The translations under genes and the position numbers were made by a program. A stretch of 5,488 nucleotides of DNA, taken from contig CAMLHT010000250.1 of assembly GCA_946479895.1 (NCBI GenBank), forward strand, positions 1 to 5,488, written 5' to 3'. Positions 1 through 5,488 of this stretch are shown one piece after another. This DNA comes from an uncultured Gemmatimonadota bacterium (GTDB lineage Bacteria; Gemmatimonadota; Gemmatimonadetes; Gemmatimonadales; Gemmatimonadaceae). Position 1 is the first letter of the stretch; each line of letters starts with the position of its first letter. The notes below the pieces were generated by a model. The model did no database searches and had not been told where the DNA came from. It was given only the letters and a program-made list of their open reading frames with translations.

Positions 1-123
1 GCTCATTGCCGGTTTATCGGGACGCATGCTCGGAATCGGTTCGCATGCTCGAAATGGAACTGGGGTTCTTCACTCCCGAGCCAGCCGGCCATCGCGAATC
101 GAGCTCCGGATGACTGGCGTCGC
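1..123. other. Non-coding flank downstream of yfiT
   Basis: I see no supported gene here. Besides the GCATGC repeat, a weak imperfect hairpin can be drawn: GCCAG (80-84) with CTGGC (114-118) and CCGG (85-88) with CCGG (106-109), leaving a four-base bulge and a 17-base loop. It starts six bases past the yfiT stop on the minus strand, but no T-run follows, so terminator status is doubtful. Confidence 0.4.
23..55. repeat. 14-base near-perfect direct repeat containing GCATGC
   Basis: CGCATGCTCGGAAT at 23-36 and CGCATGCTCGAAAT at 42-55 match at 13 of 14 positions, with a period of 19 bases. Each copy contains the 6-base palindrome GCATGC. They lie in the 123 bases downstream of the yfiT stop. They could be a paired protein-binding site for a gene beyond the left edge, or chance. 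Confidence 0.5.
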
Positions 124-651
124 TCAGGACGACGAGCGGACGGACTTCACGTGGCCGATGTGGTGCGGCCCGTGCCAGGCGTAGAGGGCCAGCAGGAAGT
201 CCACGGTGATCGGCCCGTGCTCCGGATGCGTGCACGCCTTCTGGAAATCCTCGGGCTTCATCGCGCGAAGCGTGCGTACCCAGCGGTCGTGCAACGCGGT
301 GAGCAGTGACAGCGAGACTTCGACCGGGGTGTCCTTCGAATCCGGAAGCTTCGCCCAGGCATCCTCGTCGTAGGTCTTGATGAGCGGAGCGTTCTCGGTG
401 AGCGCGAGCTTGACCCGCACGTAGGCATTCATGTGGCTGTCGGCCATGTGATGCACCACCTGGCGGACGGTCCATCCGCCGGGGCGGTAGGGCGTGTCGA
501 GCTGGGCCTCCGTCAGCCCGCCCACTGCTTCGGCGAGCCGCGCCGGCGTAGAGGCGATGGTCTCGATGTGCCTGGCGCGGGTGGCAGGATCGAGCGGGCC
601 GGCCGGGCGCTGGAAGCGTCCGGTGGGAAAGCGAAGGGTATCGTCGGTCAT
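124..651 (-). CDS. yfiT: YfiT/DinB-family metal-dependent transferase or hydrolase
   Basis: The 175-residue product closely resembles Bacillus subtilis YfiT (BstA, about 178 residues) over its whole length, judged by recalled sequence. It has the N-terminal FPTGRF segment, the LDTPYRPGGWTVRQVVHHMADSHMN block spread over residues 51-75, and the C-terminal LYAWHGPHHIGHV block at 156-168. His67, His160 and His164 fall at the positions of the three metal ligands I recall from the YfiT structure. The fold is a DinB-like four-helix bundle, cytoplasmic, with no signal peptide. The family is described as putative metal-dependent hydrolases or bacillithiol S-transferases; which thiol or substrate this host uses cannot be seen. 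The ATG at 651 is chosen because the family's N-terminus starts there and no in-frame ATG, GTG or TTG occurs in the roughly 70 bases upstream. No Shine-Dalgarno motif precedes it; the upstream minus-strand sequence is pyrimidine-rich (CTCCTCCTTC). The C-terminus is a few residues shorter than B. subtilis, lacking its final Gly-Trp, but both metal-binding segments are intact. It lies downstream of lhr on the same strand, so it could be read from the same transcript or from its own promoter. Confidence 0.94.
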   Translation of the reverse strand: MTDDTLRFPTGRFQRPAGPLDPATRARHIETIASTPARLAEAVGGLTEAQLDTPYRPGGWTVRQVVHHMADSHMNAYVRVKLALTENAPLIKTYDEDAWAKLPDSKDTPVEVSLSLLTALHDRWVRTLRAMKPEDFQKACTHPEHGPITVDFLLALYAWHGPHHIGHVKSVRSSS

Positions 652-698
652 TGGCGGGCTGGCGGTGAAGGAGGAGCGAGTCGAGCCTGAATGCGGAG

Positions 699-738
699 GG
701 GCCGCGAGCCGGAAGCGACTTCGGGCGCCGCGCGGCCC
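699..738 (-). terminator. Long interrupted hairpin just after the lhr stop codon
   Basis: Read on the plus strand, GGGCCGCG (699-706) pairs with CGCGGCCC (731-738) as a perfect 8-bp outer stem. Inside it, GCC (708-710) pairs with GGC (724-726). After one opposed G-G mismatch (711/723; C-C in the transcript), GAAG (712-715) pairs with CTTC (719-722) around a three-base CGA loop. A707 on one side and 727-730 on the other form an asymmetric interior loop. That gives about 15 base pairs in 40 bases, starting two bases past the lhr TAG (741-743). No T-run follows in the minus-strand direction (CCTCCGCATTC comes next), so it is not a classic intrinsic terminator. It may be a U-less terminator, a 3'-end stabiliser or a processing site between lhr and yfiT. 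Confidence 0.4.
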
Positions 739-740
739 GC

Positions 741-3700
741 CTAGAATCTCGCGTAATAGCGAATCGCCCGCGTGGTGCGTCGAAAGCCGGCGGCGGCGAA
801 GGGCGCATAGGCCGGCGCCGTCGCCGCCGCGACGCCGTCAATCGTCTCGACGACGAGGTCCCGCGGCCGGGCGCTCCTCCTCACGAGGTGCTCTGCCATC
901 GCCTTCGCGGCGCGAGTGATGTCTGACTCGCTGGTCCCGGGCCGGACGCGCATCGCCTTCCCCCGCGATTCCGCCACCAGGACCACCAGCCCCCCGATCG
1001 TCGCCAGCCACGCTCCGCGCCCGCGCGATCGGGCGAAGCCGTCACGCTTCTCCGGCTGGAGCGGGAGGTTCTGCACGTTCGCGGGATCGGCCGCCGAGAG
1101 GATGATCACCGGCGGCTCATCGTCCGCCGGTGCGCGAAGGAGGTCCACCGCTTCCGGCTTCGCGAACTGCACGCCGGCGAGTCCGTCCACGAAGTAGCCG
1201 CGGCGCACCTCGCCGCGCATCTCGAGCCGGCGCAGCTCCATGTAGATCGGCCGCCATCCGAGTGCCGGCCCCTCGCGCTTCCAGTGCTCGCGCGCGACGA
1301 TGCCGTATCGGTCGAGCCATTGCCGGCCGATCGACTCTGCCATCGCCGCCTCGTCGACCTGCGGACCGAGAATGCCGGTGGTGCGCACCAGCGACCATCG
1401 GCCCGGCCACCGCTCCGGGTCGGTGCCCTCGACGTCCGGGCGTTTCCACTTCGGCAAGCGTCGCACGACGCCGCGGCGCTGGACGACGGGACGCGGACGG
1501 TCGGGATCGACGGGGATCCAGCGCGTCGGATCGGGCGCCTCGCGGCCCACGTCCCGGGGCATCGCGCGCCAGCGCGCGGCAAGGCGCAGCGCCTCGAACG
1601 AGTCGCTGGTGACGACACCGCCGGCGACGAGCTCGCGCAACGCGTCGCGGAACCGGCGAGACGGCAGCGCGGTCATCGTCATCAGCTCGTCGAAGAACGA
1701 CGCGCCATTCTCCCGGATCGCGTCGCGAACGGCTCGCGCTGGCTCGGACAGATCGAGATCGGCATCGGGCGCGAGCCATGCGCGGCCCGTCCCGCGCCGG
1801 ATCACGCGGATGCCGCCCATCCTGCCCGCGCCGGGCTCCGGTGGTGGATCCGCGACCCACACGAGCTCACCGGCGCTGGCGAGTCGGCTGAACGCATCCA
1901 TCCCCGGCACGGCGAACCGGCTCCGGAGCGCTTCGCGGGTCCACCATTCGGGCGCGCGCGAAACGCCATAGAGCTGGCGGATGACGGTCGTCGTGTCGGG
2001 CTCTCCGGCCGCGCGCGTATCCGGGTGGACGTGCTGCCACCGCTCGACGAACCTCGCATAGGTCGTGAGGTCGACCGCCTGGATCTGCTTGCGGGCGCGG
2101 GCGAGCTCGCGCCGCCGGGCGATCTCCAGGAGCCGCCGGGAGCACCAGCGCTCATGGCCGTCGGCGACGCCGAAGGTGCCGCGCACGATCTTTCCGTGCT
2201 TCCGCCACGTCTCGAGCCGCCGGCGCAGCCAGTGCTCGTCCAGATCGTAGCGTCGCTGGATGTCGTCGATGGACAGCGCGCCGTCGAGGTTGAGTATCCG
2301 CGCGAGCAGCTCGGTGCGCGCCGCGTCGCGCGTCAGGGTGCCGCGCCGGAAGCCTTCGGGCACGGCAGCGGGGCCCACCTGCTGGAGATCGACGCCACCC
2401 CGGGCCGAGTCCAGGATCCCGTCGCCGAACGCGCTGATGTAGCGCGGCAGGTTCTCCGTGAGCACGAATCGCCTTTCCGAGGCGCCGGTGTCGGGCACCT
2501 CGATCGCCACCGCGCGGCCCGCGCCCAGGAGCTCGGCGATGGGGTCCGTCATCGGGCGCCGACCCTCTTCCACCGACGCGACGCGCTGCTCGAGCTCCGC
2601 GTGGGTCAGGTCGCCGGCACGGTCGAGAAGCACGGACAGCTCGTCGGCCGTGCGCGCGCGAAATCCGGCCACGGTGCCGCGGCGCTTCGCGAGGATCTCG
2701 TCCAGCATCGCCAGCGTCTCGGCGTCCGCGCCCTCCGTGCCGAGCACTTCGTCGAGCAGCGCCTGGTCGAGGGACAGGAGGGCCGCGCGCTGCTCGGCCC
2801 GCGGCGCGTCGTCACCGTAGAGCCAGTCCATGACGAAACCGAACTGGAGGGACGACGCGAAGGGAGAGGCCATGCGCGTCTCGACGTGCTTCATCGGGAG
2901 CTCGTCGCGCGCAATGCGACCGAGAACACGTTCGAGGGCGTGCATGTCGAAGGCGTCACTCAGCACGTCGCGATACGTCTCGACGAGAATCGGGAACGAT
3001 GGGTACTCGCGCACCGACTGGAGCAGGTCGAGCGCCTTCAGGCGCTGGAGCCAGAGCGGCATGCGGCGGCGCGGATCGCCCCGCGGCAGAAGGAGCGCGC
3101 GGGCGGCGTTCATCCGGAACCTTGCCCCGAACAGCGAAGACCCGCCGATCTCCTCCAGCACGCGCCGCCGTGCTTCATCGGGCGTCATGCCCCGCAGCAC
3201 GTCCATCGGCAGCGGCTGCGCCAGCGACGGAAGGCGCAGCATGATGCCGTCGTCGCTCGTCTGGACCTGAAGCTCGTACAGCGGGCCGCTGCTGCCCCGC
3301 CGCGGCCGGGATCCCGCGGGCTGCTGCCCGGACGGAGTCTGCGTCGCGAGCCATTCGCGGACCCGGTGCGCGAGCGCCATGCCCCATGGCGCGTTGACGC
3401 GTCCGCCGAACGGGGAGTGGACCACCACGCGCATGGACCCGATCTCGTCCCGGAACTGCTCGACGACGAGGAGCTGGTCGTCGGGGACGACGCCCGTCGC
3501 CGCGCGCTGCTCGCGCACGTAGTTCACGACCGAGCGCATCGACGCGACGTCCGCCTGATACTTCTTCGCGAGCGCGGTGACCGGCGGGCCGTCCTCCGCC
3601 GCCGCGGCGTCGCGGCGCAGCTCCCCGATGCGGCGGGCAAGGTGAGGCGCCCGCGACATGTACTCGCCGTGCCAGAAGGGCATGCGCGCCGGCGCGCCGG

Positions 3701-5384
3701 GCGCGGGGAGAACGATCACGCGGTCGTGCTCGATCGCGTGCACCTTCCAGGTCGACGACCCGAGCTGGAAGATGTCGCCGATGCGCGTCTCGTGAACGAA
3801 CTCCTCGTCGAGCTCACCGATGCGGGTGCGGTCGGGGAGGTTGACCGTGTAGAGGCCGCGATCGGGAATCGTTCCGCCCGAGACCACGGCCATCATCCGC
3901 GACGAGCGCGGCGCGGACAGCCGGTTGCTCACCCGGTCCCAGGTGATTCGCGCGTCCAGCTCGCTGCTGACGTCCGCGGGATACTTGCCGGAGAGCATCT
4001 CGAGGACTTCGTCGAATGCCGCGTCGCTCAGCCGGTGGTACGGGTAGGCGCGGCGCACCATGGCGAGCAGCGAGTCGCGGGTCCACTCGTCGTCCACCGA
4101 GACGCAGGCGACGATGACCTGCGCGAGGACGTCGAGCGCGTTCTGCACGATGGTCGTCGGCTCGACGTCTCCCTCGCGCATTGCCGCGGCGATGGCCACC
4201 GCCTCGACGACGTCATCGCGAAAGGTCGGGATGATGACGCCGCGACTGACGGCGCCGAGCGTGTGGCCCGCGCGCCCGACGCGCTGAAGGCCGCTGGCCA
4301 CGCGCTTCGGCGACTGCACCTGGATGACGACGTCCACGGTGCCGATGTCGATGCCGAGCTCCAGCGAGCTGGTGGTGACCAGCGCGCGGATGGATCCCGC
4401 CTTGAGCAGCTGCTCCAGGTAGAGACGCCGCTCGCGCGAGAGCGATCCATGGTAGGGTAGCGCGAGCTCCTCGCCGGCGAGCGTGTTGAGCCGCACCGCC
4501 ATCTTCTCAGCCTGGGCGCGGTTGTTGACGAAGACGAGCGTCGTCCGCGCTTCGCGGATGTGATTCAGCACCGCGGGGGCGACCGATGGCCAGATCGTCC
4601 CTCCGGGAATGCGATTGAGGTCGTCCACGGGTGACTCGACCACTGTCGTCATCTTCTTCACGAGCCCGCAATCGACGATCCGCGTGCGGGGCGCTGAGTC
4701 CCCGGACTGGAGTGACGGGTCGCCGCCGCTGAGGAAGCGGGCGATTTCGTCGAGCGGACGCTGGGTGGCAGAGAGGCCGATCCGCTGGGGGCGATGCTCG
4801 CAGCGCTCGTCGAGGCGCTCGAGCGTCAGCGCGAGGTGGGCCCCGCGCTTGGTGCCGGCGATGGCGTGGATCTCGTCGACGATCACTGCCCGCACGGAGC
4901 CGAACATGCCCCGGCCGCGCAGCGACGTGAGCATGATGTGGAGCGACTCCGGCGTCGTGATCAGGATGTGCGGAGCCTTCCGCAGCATTCTCGCGCGCGC
5001 GGAGGCGGAGGTGTCTCCGGTGCGCACGGCAACGCGGATCTCCGGGAACGCCTCTCCGGCGGCCGCGAACCGCGCCGCGAGCTGGGCGAGCGGGGCCTCG
5101 AGGTTGCGCTGGACGTCGTTGTTGAGCGCCTTGAGCGGCGAGACGTACAGGATGTGGACCGAGTTGCCGAGCGGCGCCTCGAGCCCGTCGACGATGAGCT
5201 GGTTCAGCTCCCAGAGAAACGCCGCGAGCGTCTTGCCGGTGCCGGTGGGCGCGAGGATGAGCGTGTCGTCGCCGCCGGCGATGGCGGGCCAGCCCTGGGA
5301 CTGAGGCGCGCTCGGCTTGCCCAGCGTTTCCCTGAACCATCCGGTGACTATCGGATGAAAGGGTTTCAGCGGAGACGGCGCCAT
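741..5384 (-). CDS. lhr: Lhr, long superfamily 2 DNA helicase with full C-terminal domain
   Basis: The 1547-residue product matches full-length bacterial Lhr (E. coli about 1538, Mycobacterium smegmatis about 1507). The helicase motifs are all present: Walker A APTGTGKT at 45-52, Ia SPLKALNNDVQRNL at 82-95, Ib TTPESL at 143-148, motif II DEIH at 170-173, III SAT at 205-207, IV around VFVNNRAQAE at 284-293, V TTSSLELGIDIG at 337-348, and VI QRVGRAGH at 367-374. Then come a winged-helix region (about 400-490), a beta-barrel segment (about 500-560), and the DEAD/H-associated region (about 600-810, including HSPFGGRVNAPWG and TSDDGIMLRLP). From about 880 to the end is the Lhr C-terminal domain, with the conserved RGYFVDGLAGVQFAKPEAV at 1395-1413 and LSAADPANV at 1429-1437. 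In M. smegmatis this part is tandem winged helices plus a barrel related to AlkZ. Lhr is an ATP-dependent 3'-to-5' single-strand DNA translocase that unwinds 3'-tailed duplexes; uracil-DNA glycosylase activity has been reported for the E. coli C-terminal domain. The protein is cytoplasmic, with no frameshift or missing motif. The ATG at 5384 fits the family N-terminus (FHPIVTGWF...SQGWPAI). In-frame TGA at 5421-5423 closes the frame upstream, with no other start between. AGGA directly abuts the ATG, too close for a normal ribosome site. Confidence 0.97.
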   Translation of the reverse strand: MAPSPLKPFHPIVTGWFRETLGKPSAPQSQGWPAIAGGDDTLILAPTGTGKTLAAFLWELNQLIVDGLEAPLGNSVHILYVSPLKALNNDVQRNLEAPLAQLAARFAAAGEAFPEIRVAVRTGDTSASARARMLRKAPHILITTPESLHIMLTSLRGRGMFGSVRAVIVDEIHAIAGTKRGAHLALTLERLDERCEHRPQRIGLSATQRPLDEIARFLSGGDPSLQSGDSAPRTRIVDCGLVKKMTTVVESPVDDLNRIPGGTIWPSVAPAVLNHIREARTTLVFVNNRAQAEKMAVRLNTLAGEELALPYHGSLSRERRLYLEQLLKAGSIRALVTTSSLELGIDIGTVDVVIQVQSPKRVASGLQRVGRAGHTLGAVSRGVIIPTFRDDVVEAVAIAAAMREGDVEPTTIVQNALDVLAQVIVACVSVDDEWTRDSLLAMVRRAYPYHRLSDAAFDEVLEMLSGKYPADVSSELDARITWDRVSNRLSAPRSSRMMAVVSGGTIPDRGLYTVNLPDRTRIGELDEEFVHETRIGDIFQLGSSTWKVHAIEHDRVIVLPAPGAPARMPFWHGEYMSRAPHLARRIGELRRDAAAAEDGPPVTALAKKYQADVASMRSVVNYVREQRAATGVVPDDQLLVVEQFRDEIGSMRVVVHSPFGGRVNAPWGMALAHRVREWLATQTPSGQQPAGSRPRRGSSGPLYELQVQTSDDGIMLRLPSLAQPLPMDVLRGMTPDEARRRVLEEIGGSSLFGARFRMNAARALLLPRGDPRRRMPLWLQRLKALDLLQSVREYPSFPILVETYRDVLSDAFDMHALERVLGRIARDELPMKHVETRMASPFASSLQFGFVMDWLYGDDAPRAEQRAALLSLDQALLDEVLGTEGADAETLAMLDEILAKRRGTVAGFRARTADELSVLLDRAGDLTHAELEQRVASVEEGRRPMTDPIAELLGAGRAVAIEVPDTGASERRFVLTENLPRYISAFGDGILDSARGGVDLQQVGPAAVPEGFRRGTLTRDAARTELLARILNLDGALSIDDIQRRYDLDEHWLRRRLETWRKHGKIVRGTFGVADGHERWCSRRLLEIARRRELARARKQIQAVDLTTYARFVERWQHVHPDTRAAGEPDTTTVIRQLYGVSRAPEWWTREALRSRFAVPGMDAFSRLASAGELVWVADPPPEPGAGRMGGIRVIRRGTGRAWLAPDADLDLSEPARAVRDAIRENGASFFDELMTMTALPSRRFRDALRELVAGGVVTSDSFEALRLAARWRAMPRDVGREAPDPTRWIPVDPDRPRPVVQRRGVVRRLPKWKRPDVEGTDPERWPGRWSLVRTTGILGPQVDEAAMAESIGRQWLDRYGIVAREHWKREGPALGWRPIYMELRRLEMRGEVRRGYFVDGLAGVQFAKPEAVDLLRAPADDEPPVIILSAADPANVQNLPLQPEKRDGFARSRGRGAWLATIGGLVVLVAESRGKAMRVRPGTSESDITRAAKAMAEHLVRRSARPRDLVVETIDGVAAATAPAYAPFAAAGFRRTTRAIRYYARF

Positions 5385-5450
5385 TCCTAAATGTCTTTGA
5401 GATAAACAGAAAAAGAAGGGTCACCCCACACGGACAGAAAAAGCATTTAC
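5385..5450 (-). promoter_or_regulatory. AT-richer upstream leader of lhr
   Basis: This stretch is about 39% GC by hand count, against well over 65% in the genes, so it is the most likely place for the lhr transcription start. On the minus strand it is T-rich and contains TTTATC (5406-5401), 16 bases before the ATG, which weakly resembles a -10 hexamer. No TTGACA-like -35 sits 16-18 bases upstream of it, so I do not call a definite promoter. A small interrupted palindrome GGGT-C-ACCC lies at 5418-5426, between two copies of a 10-base repeat, and could be an operator half-site pair. The regulator is unknown. Confidence 0.35.
5406..5443. repeat. Exact 10-base direct repeat flanking a small palindrome
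   Basis: ACAGAAAAAG occurs at 5406-5415 and again at 5434-5443 on the plus strand (CTTTTTCTGT on the coding strand of lhr), with start points 28 bases apart. The interval holds GGGT-C-ACCC. The copies lie 22-60 bases upstream of the lhr start codon. They may be paired regulatory sites or the poly-T tails of the neighbouring CGCAGAGG-type element. Confidence 0.55.
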
Positions 5451-5488
5451 CGCAGAGGTCGCGGAGGATTCGCAGAGGCTCGCAGAGG
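5451..5488. repeat. CGCAGAGG short tandem repeat array, cut by the window end
   Basis: CGCAGAGG occurs exactly at 5451-5458, 5471-5478 and 5481-5488, and a one-mismatch copy, CGCGGAGG, at 5460-5467. Unit starts are 9, 11 and 10 bases apart, so the spacing is close to one helical turn. The array begins immediately after TTTAC and runs off the right edge, so its full length is unknown. I recall similar CGCAGAGG or CCTCTGCG runs in intergenic DNA of several environmental high-GC phyla; their function is not established to my knowledge. The units are too short and the spacers absent for CRISPR. Confidence 0.7.

Noticed and set aside
54..113. A short plus-strand ORF starting ATGGAACTGGGG
   Set aside because: It stops after about 19 codons, lacks an SD and resembles nothing I know.
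14..841. A 275-codon minus-strand frame spanning yfiT, the gap and the lhr end
   Set aside because: It overlaps two well-supported genes in a different frame and has low-complexity Arg- and Pro-rich composition typical of GC-rich shadow frames.
1284..4460. A 1058-codon open frame on the plus strand, antisense to lhr
   Set aside because: Its first codon positions face the third positions of lhr codons. A stop there needs lhr codons TTA, CTA or TCA, which are rare at this GC content, so long open antisense frames are expected. The translation is rich in Arg, His, Ala and Gly and shows no domain I recognise, whereas lhr is a clear homologue.
4507..5424. A minus-strand frame starting with GTG at 5424 and reading MTLLFLFISKTF, a possible upstream ORF or signal peptide
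   Set aside because: It runs out of frame through the conserved helicase motifs of lhr. Its hydrophobic start comes only from the T-rich leader, and the rest is Arg-rich shadow sequence.
5399..5429. A sigma-70 promoter with TTTATC as the -10 element
   Set aside because: The sequence about 17 bases upstream is GTGGGG-like, not TTGACA-like, so it is mentioned only as a weak candidate within the leader region.
5451..5488. CRISPR array
   Set aside because: Units are only 8 bases long with 1-3 bases between them, so there are no spacers.

Overview
This is a GC-rich bacterial chromosome segment carrying two genes, both on the minus strand. The larger is a full-length Lhr (long helicase-related) superfamily 2 helicase of 1547 residues. 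Downstream of it, after a 89-base gap, is a YfiT/DinB-family metal-dependent transferase or hydrolase of 175 residues. There are no rRNA or tRNA genes, insertion sequences, CRISPR arrays or phage genes. I found no undescribed multi-gene system; the interesting material is in the short non-coding stretches.

Layout from left to right. Bases 1-123 are non-coding as far as I can tell. They lie downstream of the YfiT gene and hold a 14-base near-perfect direct repeat built on GCATGC. Bases 124-651 are the YfiT-like gene. Bases 652-740 form an intergenic gap that contains a long interrupted hairpin (699-738), starting two bases past the lhr stop codon. Bases 741-5384 are lhr. Bases 5385-5488 are the upstream region of lhr: an AT-richer leader (about 39% GC by hand count for 5385-5450) with a duplicated 10-mer, followed by a short array of CGCAGAGG units cut by the window edge.

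Organism. Very high GC with strong G/C bias at third codon positions, a long bacterial-type Lhr, a YfiT homologue and a CGCAGAGG-type intergenic repeat together suggest an environmental high-GC bacterium. Gemmatimonadota, Acidobacteriota or a similar phylum is my best guess from memory of such repeats, and it is not proven by the sequence.

How the genes relate. Lhr proteins are ATP-driven 3'-to-5' translocases linked to DNA repair in other bacteria. YfiT proteins are small DinB-fold enzymes, with thiol-transfer or detoxification roles proposed. Both genes could serve stress responses, but the hairpin between them and the absence of overlap mean that co-transcription is uncertain. A shared function is only an inference.
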